This document shows positions 1-8,697 of a DNA stretch of 64,000 nucleotides, one piece after another. The notes below the pieces were generated by a model, which was not told the DNA's origin, did not search any database, and saw only the letters and a list, made by a program, of their open reading frames with translations. A program made the position numbers and the translations under genes. Origin of the DNA: Caballeronia sp. LZ062 (GTDB lineage Bacteria > Pseudomonadota > Gammaproteobacteria > Burkholderiales > Burkholderiaceae); assembly GCF_031450785.1 (NCBI RefSeq), contig NZ_JARTWB010000001.1:124001-188000 (forward strand), written 5' to 3'. The first letter of the stretch is position 1. Every line of letters starts with the position of its first letter.

Positions 1-492
1 CCGACCACGCTGGTGTACGGCGGAGTCGTCGGCACGACGGCTGCCTGGCCGACGGGCGGCAGCGCGACGGGCGCAACGATCGACGGCGTGACCTGCGCCT
101 CGGGCATGGCCGAGACGTTCCACGTGCATTCGCACGTCGCGATCTTCAAGGACGGCCAGTGGCTGCAGTTCCCGCAGCAGATCGGGCTTCCGGGAACCTG
201 CAACTACGAGATGCACACGCACGATCAGACCGGCATCATCCATATCGAAACGCCGACCGCGAAGACCTACACGCTCGGGCAGTTCTTCGATATCTGGGGC
301 CAGCCGCTGACGACGACGAACGTCGCGGGCATCACGGGCAACGTCGTGGTCTACATCAACGACAACGGCGATTCCCGGCGCTATCTGGGCGATCCGCGCG
401 ATATCGTGCTGACCTCGCATCGGGACATCACGTTCCAGATCGGCTCGCCGGTCAGCTCGCTCGCCACGTACTCGTGGTATGAGCCGCAATAA
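1..492 (+). CDS. HTHD-motif protein, 5' end missing
   Basis: The frame is open from base 1, so this is the 3' part of a gene that starts left of the window; 163 residues are visible. A GTG at 13 is probably internal. Visible motifs are His-rich: HVHSH, then CNYEMHTHD followed by GIIHIE and YTLGQFFDIWGQPL. This arrangement recurs in uncharacterised bacterial extracytoplasmic proteins, where the histidines and cysteine could bind metal (inference). No catalytic function can be assigned. A hairpin with a T-run follows the stop. Confidence 0.7.
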   Translation, partial: PTTLVYGGVVGTTAAWPTGGSATGATIDGVTCASGMAETFHVHSHVAIFKDGQWLQFPQQIGLPGTCNYEMHTHDQTGIIHIETPTAKTYTLGQFFDIWGQPLTTTNVAGITGNVVVYINDNGDSRRYLGDPRDIVLTSHRDITFQIGSPVSSLATYSWYEPQ

Positions 493-532
493 GCGATAAG
501 CGACAAGGGCCGCGCGAAGCGGCATCTAGGCA

Positions 533-566
533 AACGGGTGGCGTTCGGTGAACGTCGCCCGTTTTT
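533..566 (+). terminator. Rho-independent terminator of the HTHD gene
   Basis: An imperfect stem, ACGGGTGGCG paired with CGTCGCCCGT, is followed by TTTTT. It lies 41 bases after the stop codon at 492, as expected for an intrinsic terminator. Confidence 0.6.
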
Positions 567-597
567 CGTTGCACGGGCGGTTTCGGGGCGGCGGGGT

Positions 598-624
598 AAA
601 AAAAAGCCGCCCGGGGTAGGCGGC
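598..624 (-). terminator. Minus-strand rho-independent terminator
   Basis: Read on the minus strand, GCCGCC, a 7-base loop and GGCGGC are followed by eight T residues. It lies about 215 bases beyond the stop of the leftward lipoprotein gene and probably ends that transcript. Confidence 0.6.
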
Positions 625-629
625 GAGAG

Positions 630-671
630 CGCGTCCGTTGCGAGACTGTCCCATGCGGGGGAACGGACGCG
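630..671. repeat. Unexplained 10-bp perfect inverted repeat
   Basis: CGCGTCCGTT (630-639) and AACGGACGCG (662-671) are perfect inverted arms around a 22-base loop. There is no T-run. The stretch 493-840 holds no convincing gene, only two terminators and this structure, which could be part of an untranslated RNA or a processing hairpin. Confidence 0.4.
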
Positions 672-840
672 TGAGGAGACAACTGGATGCAGGTGAGTAT
701 CGCAAGGGGCGGCGGCCGTCTCAACCGGCATTTGGAAGCAGTGCGTTTCGCGTTCGCCGGATTATGGTGATTCGCGCATACGATCCGGCGTGCGCCACCG
801 ACTTGGGCTTATCCGACGCGAAACGCGTGCGTCGCGCGTT

Positions 841-1305
841 TCAGCATTCGCTCGACGGCATCATGCGCGGATAGCCAGGCTGCGCGGAATCGATCGTCGT
901 GACGCATGCGCCCGGCTGGACGTCGAGCGTGCTGTCGATCTGCCGTTTGCCGCCGTCGCGCATCTGCACGCCATAGCGATATACCTTCGCCGTCTGCTCG
1001 GGAGTCTTGTCGAAGAGGCTCGTCAGATCGAAGCTCAATCCCGCGCCCGCGCCGATGCCACTCCAGCCGCCGCCACCGACGCCGCCTCCGCCCACGCCGA
1101 CCGACGGCCCCGAGGACGATGCCGCGCCTGTCGTCACGGTCGTCAGATACTGCTTGTCCGCGATGCGGCCATTGGCGAGCCGGGCATCGGCCGGAAGCGC
1201 GCCCGATGCGCCGGGACCGGTTGCGCACGCCGCGAGGAGCGCGCACGCGATGGCGGCGGCGCCTGCCAGCGCCGGACGTTTGAACATGCGTTGATACGAA
1301 TTCAT
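841..1305 (-). CDS. Gly-rich lipoprotein of unknown function
   Basis: A 154-residue product with a lipoprotein signal: positive N-terminus, hydrophobic core and lipobox LLAAC with the modified cysteine at about residue 27. A glycine-rich run (VGVGGGGVGGGG) follows near residues 60-75. The C-terminal half includes YRYGVQMRDGG and two cysteines and may be a small folded domain. The ATG at 1305 was chosen because the signal sequence begins there; the frame is open further upstream but that part lacks a coding character. It stands alone between two minus-strand terminators, so it is probably monocistronic. No function is recognised. Confidence 0.7.
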   Translation of the reverse strand: MNSYQRMFKRPALAGAAAIACALLAACATGPGASGALPADARLANGRIADKQYLTTVTTGAASSSGPSVGVGGGGVGGGGWSGIGAGAGLSFDLTSLFDKTPEQTAKVYRYGVQMRDGGKRQIDSTLDVQPGACVTTIDSAQPGYPRMMPSSEC

Positions 1306-1383
1306 TGCAGCCTTGATGGGAGCTTGAGTCACCCTCGATGGACGGCAAGCGTCCCGTGCCCGCTTAGCGGCGAAGCATCGCGC

Positions 1384-1411
1384 AAAAAAATGCCGCCCAT
1401 GAGAGGGCGGC
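1384..1411 (-). terminator. Terminator of the AroE-like gene
   Basis: On the minus strand GCCGCCC, a 6-base loop and GGGCGGC are followed by a T-run (A-run at 1384-1390 on the plus strand). It lies about 120 bases after the stop of the AroE-like gene. Confidence 0.7.
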
Positions 1412-1529
1412 GAGCCGATGTTGCGCCGGCAGCCGGCATGCGCGGCTGAGGAAGGCGCACGCGCCGCGGCATGGTGCAATAGCGCGCGGGCCATTTGAAG
1501 CGGACTAATCCGATCCCCTCGCGGGCGGT

Positions 1530-2363
1530 TTAGTCCTTCAGCAGGAATTCCACCATTGCATCGCAGACGCGGCCGAACATCTGCGTGCCGGTGACGGTCG
1601 GGCAGCCCCGCGCGCGCGCCGCCTCGATGAACGGCGTGATCGGCGGCTTGGTCACGACATCGCCGATGAATGTCTTGGGCGCGAGGCGCGATACGTCGAT
1701 GGGCAGCGGATCGCCCGGACGCATGCCCGCTGGCGACGCATTGACGACGATGTCGTACGCCTGCGCGTCGGCGTCGGCGTCGTCAGCGATGTTCACCGCG
1801 CCGCGTCCAAGCGACGCGAGCCGCGAGACGAGCGCGCTCGTGCGCGCGGCATCGAAGTCGCGAATGGCGAGCGACGCCACGCCCGCCTCGACGAGCGCAT
1901 GTCCGATTGCCGAGCCTGCGCCGCCCGCGCCGATCAAGAGCGCGCGCTTCCCGGCCGGCCTGCAGCCGGCATCCGCGAGCGCCGCGACCATGCCGACGCC
2001 GTCGGACATGCCGCCGTGCCATGTGCCGTCGGCATTGCGCCTGAGCATGTTGGTCGCGCCGAGAAATTCGGATTCGCCGGTGAGCGTCCGGCAGTACTGC
2101 GCCGCGCTGAACTTGTGCGGCACGGTGATGATGATGCCGTCGACGTTCTGCATCGGCGTGACGCCGGCGAAGAACGCATCGAGGTCAGCCGGGGCGACAT
2201 GCGCCGGAATGACGATCGCGTCGCGACCGGTCGCGCGCATGGCCGCTGTCACGCCGGACGGCGAGCGCACCTGCGCAATCGGATCGCCGACGATGAAATA
2301 CACGCGGGTTGCGCCGTTCAAGCCTGCATCGAGCGATGCGGAAAAAGATGTGTCCTGCGCCAT
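1530..2363 (-). CDS. Shikimate/quinate dehydrogenase-family protein (AroE-like)
   Basis: A 277-residue protein with the two AroE domains. The N-terminal substrate domain contains GDPIAQVRSPSG, and a later VPHK carries the lysine usual in this family. The nucleotide-binding domain contains LIGAGGAGSAIGHAL. Family enzymes reduce or oxidise hydroxycyclohexene carboxylates with NAD(P). The ATG at 2363 fits the family start. The gene is divergent from a catabolic operon rather than near aromatic amino-acid genes, so a catabolic role on shikimate, quinate or a similar alicyclic acid is inferred. It shares a control region containing an IclR-type site. Confidence 0.85.
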   Translation of the reverse strand: MAQDTSFSASLDAGLNGATRVYFIVGDPIAQVRSPSGVTAAMRATGRDAIVIPAHVAPADLDAFFAGVTPMQNVDGIIITVPHKFSAAQYCRTLTGESEFLGATNMLRRNADGTWHGGMSDGVGMVAALADAGCRPAGKRALLIGAGGAGSAIGHALVEAGVASLAIRDFDAARTSALVSRLASLGRGAVNIADDADADAQAYDIVVNASPAGMRPGDPLPIDVSRLAPKTFIGDVVTKPPITPFIEAARARGCPTVTGTQMFGRVCDAMVEFLLKD

Positions 2364-2456
2364 GCGTCGATTGCCTCCGATGTGGCGTCGCGTCGTGGTG
2401 AGCGCGAGCGAGGATGTGAGAAGAGTAAATCGCGGTTGTCGAACTGTAGTTGAAAA

Positions 2457-2471
2457 TGGAATAGCATTCAA
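2457..2471. promoter_or_regulatory. Candidate IclR-type operator, site 1
   Basis: TGGAATAGCATTCAA matches 13 of 15 bases of the perfect palindrome found at 3620-3634. It lies between the divergent AroE-like and Gfo/Idh/MocA genes, where a shared regulator would be expected. Confidence 0.5.
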
Positions 2472-2542
2472 CAAATGCATATTTCTTAGGAAGCAACTAA
2501 CGGTCGGTTTTTCATCCCACCTCAACACTGGAGAAGTTCGCG

Positions 2543-3580
2543 ATGAACAGAAAACGTCTGGCAATAGCCGGAGCGGGCGCCATCGGACGCATGCATATGG
2601 AGCGCGCGCAGCTGCATCCTGATTGCGAAGTGGTGGCCGTGGCGGACCCGTCGCCCGCATCGCAAGCGGTCGCGCAGACCCACGGCGCGCGCTGGTTCGA
2701 AAGCATCGATGCGATGCTCGATGCCGTGCATCCCGATGGCGTCATCGTCGCGACGCCCAACGCGGCGCATCTCGAAGCGGGGCTCGCGTGCATCGCGCGG
2801 CGTGTGCCGGCGCTCGTCGAAAAGCCGATTACCGATACCGTGGAGCAGGCGCGCCAGCTCGTCGATGCCGCGCGGCGTGCGGACGTGCCGCTCGTCGTCG
2901 GACATCAGCGCCGGCATAGCCCGATCCTCAAGCGCGCTCGGGAGATCGTGCAGAGCGGACGGCTCGGTCAGCCTGTGTCCACGAACGCACTTGCGACGTT
3001 CTACAAGCCGGAACCTTATTTCGAACTCGACTGGCGCAGAAAGCCGGGTGGCGGACCCGTGCTCATCAATCTGATCCACGACATCGACATGATGCGCTTT
3101 CTGCTGGGCGAGATCGCAGAGGTGCAGGCGTTGACGTCGAACCGCGTGCGCGGCTACGAAGTGGAAGACACGGCCGCCGTGCTGCTGCGGTTCGAGAACG
3201 GCGCGCTCGGCACGCTGACCGTGTCGGATTGCACGGTGGCGCCGTGGAACTGGGATCTCGCGGCGGGCGAGGCGGCGCATTATCCGCGGCAGAACGTGAA
3301 TACGCACTTCATTTCGGGCACCGATGCATCGCTGACGCTGCCGTTGCTCGAGGTCTGGGAGTACCGCGCTGCGAAGGGATGGCACGACCCGCTGACCGTC
3401 GAGCGCACCGCGCCGCACTTCAGCGATCCGTATCACGAGCAATTGCGTCATTTCGCGGCGGTCATCGACGGCAACGAGACTCCGGTTTGCTCAGGCGAAG
3501 ACGGGGCGCGCACGTTGGCCGCGACGCTGGCGGTGCATCGGTCGGCGAGGGAGCGGAGGGCGGTCGCGCCGGACGAATGA
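2543..3580 (+). CDS. Gfo/Idh/MocA-family NAD(P)-dependent oxidoreductase
   Basis: A 345-residue protein with an N-terminal Rossmann motif (AGAGAIGRMH, residues 8-17) and the family EKP motif (LVEKPITD, about residue 95), followed by a typical alpha/beta C-terminal domain. Members oxidise or reduce sugars, cyclitols and related polyols. GGAGA precedes the ATG. It is the first rightward gene of the island, 84 bases before the first flavoprotein. The substrate is unknown; with the AroE-like and TIM-barrel neighbours, a cyclic polyol or alicyclic hydroxy acid is plausible (inference). Confidence 0.85.
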   Translation: MNRKRLAIAGAGAIGRMHMERAQLHPDCEVVAVADPSPASQAVAQTHGARWFESIDAMLDAVHPDGVIVATPNAAHLEAGLACIARRVPALVEKPITDTVEQARQLVDAARRADVPLVVGHQRRHSPILKRAREIVQSGRLGQPVSTNALATFYKPEPYFELDWRRKPGGGPVLINLIHDIDMMRFLLGEIAEVQALTSNRVRGYEVEDTAAVLLRFENGALGTLTVSDCTVAPWNWDLAAGEAAHYPRQNVNTHFISGTDASLTLPLLEVWEYRAAKGWHDPLTVERTAPHFSDPYHEQLRHFAAVIDGNETPVCSGEDGARTLAATLAVHRSARERRAVAPDE

Positions 3581-3619
3581 GCCTACAGCGCAGAAAACGC
3601 TTGGTGGTCGTCGCTACTT

Positions 3620-3634
3620 TGGAATAGGATTCCA
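3620..3634. promoter_or_regulatory. Candidate IclR operator, site 2 (perfect palindrome)
   Basis: TGGAATAGGATTCCA has perfect 6-bp arms around a 3-base centre. It lies 30 bases before the first flavoprotein start, and near-copies occur upstream of the Gfo/Idh gene and of the iclR gene itself. The position fits control of this operon by the IclR protein at 8698. Confidence 0.6.
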
Positions 3635-3663
3635 CATTCGAAGATAATTCCGAGGCGACGCAA

Positions 3664-5436
3664 ATGAACCGGGCATCAAGCGATCTCAGCGATAACGAAA
3701 CGTTCGATGTCGTCGTCATCGGCGCGGGCGGGGCGGGCATGTCGGCGGCACTCTTCGCCGCCATCGAAGGCGCCCGCGTGCTGCTCGTCGAAAGCACGGA
3801 ATACGTCGGTGGGACCACCGCATACTCCGCGGGCACAACGTGGATTCCCGCGTCGATGCACATGGCAGCGGTTAATCCCGCCGATTCGTCCGCGAACGCC
3901 GAGGGCTTTCTGGATCGCGCGGTCGGTGAGCGCAGCCGCGCCGCGATGCGCCGCGCGTTTCTCGATGCCGGCCCAAAAGCGGTCGCGCATATCGAAGCGA
4001 ACTCGGACGTGAAGTACCGGGCGCGCCCGTTCCATCCGGACTATTTGTCCGAACTGGAAGGCTCCACGCTGTGCGGCCGCGCGTTGGAACCCTTGCCTTT
4101 CGACGGACGCAAGCTCGGCGCCGCATTCGCACTGATTCGCGCGCCGATTCCCGAATTCACCGTGCTCGGCGGCATGATGGTGGACCGGGACGACGTCGCG
4201 CATCTGCTGAAAATGACGAAGTCGTTCGCTTCCTTCAGACACGCCGCGAAGCTGCTCGCGCGTCATGCGCGCGACCGCATGAGCGCGCCGCGCGGCACGC
4301 GTCTCGTGATGGGCAATGCGCTGATCGGCCGCCTGCTCTATTCGCTGCTTCAGCGCGGCGTCACGCTGCTCACGCGCACGAGCGTCGAGGCGCTGCACAC
4401 GGGCGCGGGCGGCATCGAAGGCGTGACGCTCATGCAAAGCGGCACACGGCGGCGCGTTGCGGTGACGGGCGGCGTGATCCTCGCAAGCGGCGGCTTCAAT
4501 CGCCACGCCTCGCGTCGCGCCGCGATGTTGCCGGGCGCCGATCCCGCGTGGTGTCCGGGCGCGCCGGGTCACACGGGCCGCGCGCAGGATCTTGCGCTCG
4601 AAGCAGGCGCGCGCTTCGGCGAAGGCGCCATGTCGCACGCATTCTGGGCGCCGGTGTCGGTGCGCAAGAGGGCGGACGGGACGACCGCCGTGTTCCCGCA
4701 CTTCCTGATGGATCGCGGCAAGCCGGGCATGATCGTCGTCGATCAAAACGGCGAGCGTTTTCTGAACGAAAGCACGTCGTATCACCTCTTCGGCATCGCG
4801 ATGCAGGAAGCCAACCGCACGACGCCTTCCGTGCCCGCGTATCTCATTACGGATACCGAAGGATTGCGCAAGTATGGTCTCGGCATGGTGCGTCCGGGCG
4901 GCAAAGGACTCGCGCCGTTCCTCGCAGACGGCTATCTGACGCAGGCCAGCACGCTCGACGCACTGGCCGGAAAGCTCTGCATCGACGCGGTGCGGCTCGC
5001 GAAGAGCGTATCGCGCATGAACCGCTATGCGCGAACGGGCGTCGATGCGGAGTTTCATCGCGGCACCACCGACTATCAACGCGCGAACGGCGACGCCAGC
5101 TGGACCGGCCCGAATCCGTGTCTCGGGCCGATCGAGCGCGCGCCGTTCTACGCGGTGCGGCTCTATCCGGGCGACATCGGCGCGGCGACGGGCCTCGTCA
5201 CCGATACGCACGCGCGCGTGCTCGACCGCGACGACCAGCCGATCGGCGGTTTGTATGCGGTGGGCAACGACATGCAATCCGTGATGGGCGGCGTCTATCC
5301 GGGGCCGGGCATCACGCTCGGGCCGGGACTTGCGTTCGCGTATCTCGCCGGACGGCACGCGGCGGCGCGCGTCCAACGAACCGCTTCGAGCACTGCGCAC
5401 AGCCGCGCGAACGACACGACGAGCCCCGCATGTTGA
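3664..5436 (+). CDS. FAD-binding dehydrogenase, KstD/fumarate-reductase family (copy 1)
   Basis: A 590-residue flavoprotein. The N-terminal dinucleotide motif VVIGAGGAGMSAALFA (about residues 18-33) is followed by GGTTAYSAGTTW, the FAD-contacting segment of 3-ketosteroid dehydrogenase-like enzymes. The C-terminal GGVYPGPGITLGPGLAFAYLAG closes the flavin site. Family members insert C=C bonds next to a carbonyl or reduce activated double bonds. The gene overlaps its paralogue by 7 bases, so the two are probably translationally coupled and act in one pathway. No signal peptide or haem motif is visible, suggesting a cytoplasmic enzyme. The substrate is unknown. Confidence 0.85.
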   Translation: MNRASSDLSDNETFDVVVIGAGGAGMSAALFAAIEGARVLLVESTEYVGGTTAYSAGTTWIPASMHMAAVNPADSSANAEGFLDRAVGERSRAAMRRAFLDAGPKAVAHIEANSDVKYRARPFHPDYLSELEGSTLCGRALEPLPFDGRKLGAAFALIRAPIPEFTVLGGMMVDRDDVAHLLKMTKSFASFRHAAKLLARHARDRMSAPRGTRLVMGNALIGRLLYSLLQRGVTLLTRTSVEALHTGAGGIEGVTLMQSGTRRRVAVTGGVILASGGFNRHASRRAAMLPGADPAWCPGAPGHTGRAQDLALEAGARFGEGAMSHAFWAPVSVRKRADGTTAVFPHFLMDRGKPGMIVVDQNGERFLNESTSYHLFGIAMQEANRTTPSVPAYLITDTEGLRKYGLGMVRPGGKGLAPFLADGYLTQASTLDALAGKLCIDAVRLAKSVSRMNRYARTGVDAEFHRGTTDYQRANGDASWTGPNPCLGPIERAPFYAVRLYPGDIGAATGLVTDTHARVLDRDDQPIGGLYAVGNDMQSVMGGVYPGPGITLGPGLAFAYLAGRHAAARVQRTASSTAHSRANDTTSPAC

Positions 5437-7205
5437 CACGAAGCGATTCTCCGTCGGATGTGCCGCCCGTGCTGCAATGCGACGTGCTCGTGCTCGGCTC
5501 CGGCGCGGGCGGTCTTTCCACGGCGGTCACGGCCGCGACGCTCGGCCTCTCGGTCATCGTCTGCGAGAAGGAAGACGTGTTCGGCGGTACGACCGCGTGG
5601 TCCGGCGGCTGGATGTGGATTCCGCACAATCCGCTCGCGGTGCGCGCGGGCATCGTCGAACAGGCGGACGCGCCGCGCGCTTATCTGCAAAGCGAACTGG
5701 GCGCGCACTTCGACGCCGCAAAAGCTGCCGCGCTCATCGAGCACGGTCCGCGCATGATTGACTTCTTCGAGACGAACACGTCGATGCGTTTCATCGACGG
5801 CAACCGCATTCCCGACTTTCACACGACGCACGGCGCGGCGACGGGCGGGCGTTCCGTCTGCGCGATGCCGTTCGATGGCCGCGAACTCGGCGCGCTCATC
5901 GGCAAGCTGCGCCCGCCGCTCGCGGAAATGACGGTCAACGGGATGGCGATCGCATCGGGGCAAGACCTCGCGCATTTTCTGAACGCGACGCGCTCGGTTC
6001 GGTCCGCGTGGCACGTCGCGAGACGTCTCGCCATGTTCGCCGCGCACAAGCTGCGCCATGGTCGGTCGATGCATCTCGTAAACGGTAATGCGCTCGTTGC
6101 GCGGCTGCTGAAATCCGCGGCGGATCGCGGCGTGCAACTGAGAACGCGGGCGAAGGCCATGGAACTCTTGCGGGACGGCGACCGCGTCACTGGCGCGCAT
6201 GTAGAAATCGAAGGGGTCTTGCATCGGATCGACGCGCGGCGCGGCGTCGTGCTCGCCTGCGGCGGCTATCCGCACGATGTGGCCCGCCGCGCGCAGACAT
6301 TCTCGTACACGCCAACGGGCAAAGAACACTGGTCGGCGGCGCCGCGCAGCAATACGGGCGATGGAATCCGCATCGGCGAAGCGGCCGGCGCGCATTTCGA
6401 TGCCGCCGGCCAAGCGCCCGCCGCGTGGGCGCCGGTGTCGCTCGTTCCGAAGCCCGACGGCGAGCCGGTCGCTTTCCCGCATCTGATCGAGCGCGGCAAG
6501 CCGGGCGTGATCGCGGTGAGGCCCGACGGCACGCGCTTCGTGAACGAGGCGTCGTCCTATTACGACTTTATCGACGCGCTGCTGCGCGCCACGCCCGCCA
6601 GTGACGAGGTGTGTGCGTGGCTCGTCTGCGATCACCGGTTCCAGCGGCGTTACGGGCTCGGCTTCGCGAAGCCGTATCCGTTTCCGCTCGCGGCGTATGA
6701 ACGCTCCGGCTATCTGCAAAGCGCGCCGACGCTCGACGCGCTGGCGGAACGTTGCGGCATCGACGCGCACGGCTTGCGCGAAACCATCGCCGCCTACAAC
6801 GCCCACGCCGCGCAAGGCCGCGATCCGGCGTTCGGGCGCGGCTCGACGCCCTACAACCGCATGCAGGGCGATGCATCGCACCGGCCGAATCCGTGCGTCG
6901 CGCCGATTCTCGACGGCCCGTTTCACGCGGTCAAAGTGCTGCCCGGCAGCCTCGGCACCTTCGCGGGCCTCGCGACCGACGCCCGCGCCCGCGTGCTCGA
7001 CGCACGGCACGCGCCGGTTCCGGGCCTGTTTGCCGTCGGCAACGACGCAGCCAGCATGATGGGCGGCCACTATCCGGCGGGCGGCATCACGCTCGGTCCC
7101 GCCATGACCTTCGGCTATCTCGCAGGGCGCGAACTCGCGCAGCTTTCGGGCGAGGAAGCTGCCGCCGACGAATCTCTATCCAACGAAGCAAGGACGCTGC
7201 AATGA
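5430..7205 (+). CDS. FAD-binding dehydrogenase, KstD/fumarate-reductase family (copy 2)
   Basis: A 591-residue paralogue of the preceding gene. It has VLGSGAGGLSTAV near residues 18-30, GGTTAWSGGWMWIP, and the C-terminal HYPAGGITLGPAMTFGYLAG. The ATG at 5430 overlaps the upstream stop; the open frame extends much further left but only as a shadow of copy 1. Having two diverged copies in one operon suggests two successive desaturations, as in conversion of a ring to an aromatic, or a two-chain enzyme (inference). The next gene starts inside its stop codon (ATGA). Confidence 0.85.
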   Translation: MLTRSDSPSDVPPVLQCDVLVLGSGAGGLSTAVTAATLGLSVIVCEKEDVFGGTTAWSGGWMWIPHNPLAVRAGIVEQADAPRAYLQSELGAHFDAAKAAALIEHGPRMIDFFETNTSMRFIDGNRIPDFHTTHGAATGGRSVCAMPFDGRELGALIGKLRPPLAEMTVNGMAIASGQDLAHFLNATRSVRSAWHVARRLAMFAAHKLRHGRSMHLVNGNALVARLLKSAADRGVQLRTRAKAMELLRDGDRVTGAHVEIEGVLHRIDARRGVVLACGGYPHDVARRAQTFSYTPTGKEHWSAAPRSNTGDGIRIGEAAGAHFDAAGQAPAAWAPVSLVPKPDGEPVAFPHLIERGKPGVIAVRPDGTRFVNEASSYYDFIDALLRATPASDEVCAWLVCDHRFQRRYGLGFAKPYPFPLAAYERSGYLQSAPTLDALAERCGIDAHGLRETIAAYNAHAAQGRDPAFGRGSTPYNRMQGDASHRPNPCVAPILDGPFHAVKVLPGSLGTFAGLATDARARVLDARHAPVPGLFAVGNDAASMMGGHYPAGGITLGPAMTFGYLAGRELAQLSGEEAAADESLSNEARTLQ

Positions 7206-7813
7206 CTCTGTACGACACAGTGACGCTGACCGTGAAAATCGGCACGAACGCGCAGGTTTTCGAGCGCATCACGGCGAGCGGCAATCAACCCGGCTCGACG
7301 CTGCTCGGCTGCTGGTACTCGGATATCGGCGAGCTCGGCAAGGTGATGGTGCTGCGCGGGTTCGCATCCGAGACGGCGCTGATTGCGGAACGACGACGGC
7401 TTTTGCTCGAAGGCAACCCGTTCGGCTGCGGCGAATTTATCGTTGATGTGGAAGTGAACAGCTATGCGCTCTTTCCGTTTCTCCCGCCGATTCAGCCCGC
7501 GGAGCATGGCGGCATCTACGAGATGCGCGTCTACGGCACGAAACTGGCGAGCCTTCAGCACACCATCGACGCGTGGCAGAACGCGGTACCCGAGCGCACG
7601 CAACGCTCGCCGCTGATCGGCGCGATGTACGCGCTCGACGGCGCCGTGCCGCGCTTCCTGAACATCTGGCCGTACAAGAGCGTGGACGAGCGCTCGCGCA
7701 TCCGCGCCGAAGCGGTGAAGGACGGGATCTGGCCGCCGAAGGGCGGACCGGCGCATCTGACGACGATGGAAGCCACCATCTACGTGCCCGCGCCGTTCTC
7801 GCCGCTGCGCTGA
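7202..7813 (+). CDS. NIPSNAP-family protein
   Basis: A 203-residue protein with two NIPSNAP-like halves of the dimeric alpha/beta-barrel fold; the second begins with GGIYEMRVYGTK near residue 100. Small NIPSNAP proteins often sit in catabolic operons without a known reaction. The start overlaps the upstream stop by 4 bases, so it is firmly in the operon. It could be a small ferredoxin-like-fold enzyme or a scaffold; no catalytic residue can be named. Confidence 0.75.
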   Translation: MTLYDTVTLTVKIGTNAQVFERITASGNQPGSTLLGCWYSDIGELGKVMVLRGFASETALIAERRRLLLEGNPFGCGEFIVDVEVNSYALFPFLPPIQPAEHGGIYEMRVYGTKLASLQHTIDAWQNAVPERTQRSPLIGAMYALDGAVPRFLNIWPYKSVDERSRIRAEAVKDGIWPPKGGPAHLTTMEATIYVPAPFSPLR

Positions 7814-7823
7814 AGGAGCGACG

Positions 7824-8642
7824 ATGCGCACACGCAAACTATCGCTGTCCGCACTGACGGTGCTGGAGTTGACGCCGCCGCAGATGGTCGAATGCGCCGC
7901 CAAGGCGGGCTACGACTTCGTCGGCTTGCGGATTCTGCCCGCGACGGAGACGGAGGTCCGGCACGAGATCATCGGTGCGACGCCGCTTCTGCGCGAAACG
8001 CTCGCGGCGCTCAAGGACACGGGCATCGGCGTGCTCGATACCGAAATTCTGCGGCTGAAACCGGACACCGACGTGACCGCCTACGAGCCGATGCTCGACA
8101 CGGCCGCGCAACTCGGCGCGCGCTATGTGCTCGTCGCGGGCAACGATCCCGACGAGGCGCGCACGGCAGACAGACTCGCGCAGCTTTGCGACATCGCGCG
8201 GCCATACGACCTCGCGCCTTCGCTGGAACCGATGCCGTGGACGGACGTGAAGGACATCGTGCAGGGCGCGCGCATCGTAAAGGCGGCACGGCGCGCGAAC
8301 ACGGGGCTGATCGTCGATCCGATTCACTTCGACCGCACGAACTCGTCGGTCGAAACGCTGCGCGCGTTGCCGCGCGAATACTTCGGTTATCTGCAGTTCT
8401 GCGACGCGCCCGCCGCGCGCCCGGCGGATGTCGAGACGCTGCTGTATCAGGCGCGATGCGCGCGCATGATTCCGGGCGAAGGCGGCATCGATCTCGCGAG
8501 CATCCTTCGCGCGCTGCCGGACGATTTGCCGCTCTCCATCGAAGCGCCGATGCAGGAGTGGTCGAAGACGGCAAGCGCGCTGCAACGTGCGACGCGGCTG
8601 CGTGAGGCCACGCTTGCCGTGCTCGCCGGAACGTATGGTTGA
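7824..8642 (+). CDS. Sugar-phosphate isomerase/epimerase-like TIM-barrel protein
   Basis: A 272-residue protein of the xylose-isomerase-like TIM-barrel superfamily. Candidate metal ligands are in SLEPMPWTD, GLIVDPIHF, LQFCDAP and a late IEAPM, matching the Glu/Asp/His/Glu pattern. AAGGAG lies 5 bases before the ATG. The superfamily includes 3-dehydroshikimate dehydratases as well as sugar and inosose isomerases. With an AroE-like neighbour, a dehydratase or isomerase step on a ring compound is plausible but not shown. It is the last structural gene before iclR. Confidence 0.75.
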   Translation: MRTRKLSLSALTVLELTPPQMVECAAKAGYDFVGLRILPATETEVRHEIIGATPLLRETLAALKDTGIGVLDTEILRLKPDTDVTAYEPMLDTAAQLGARYVLVAGNDPDEARTADRLAQLCDIARPYDLAPSLEPMPWTDVKDIVQGARIVKAARRANTGLIVDPIHFDRTNSSVETLRALPREYFGYLQFCDAPAARPADVETLLYQARCARMIPGEGGIDLASILRALPDDLPLSIEAPMQEWSKTASALQRATRLREATLAVLAGTYG

Positions 8643-8651
8643 ATTCCGGGC

Positions 8652-8666
8652 TGGAATCGTGTTCTC
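8652..8666. promoter_or_regulatory. Weak IclR-type site, site 3
   Basis: TGGAATCGTGTTCTC keeps the left arm TGGAAT and TTC of the right arm of the 3620-3634 palindrome. It lies 32 bases before the iclR start and could be an autoregulatory site. Taken alone it would be too weak to call. Confidence 0.35.
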
Positions 8667-8697
8667 ATTCGCAATCGCAACATGAAGAGAACGGAAC

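Noticed and set aside
381..731. Minus-strand frame near the left edge
   Set aside because: It overlaps the HTHD gene and its terminator, is Pro/Arg-rich, and has no ribosome site.
4071..7205. Apparent 1044-residue protein
   Set aside because: Only the part from 5430 is a flavoprotein; the first 450 residues are an out-of-frame shadow of the preceding gene.
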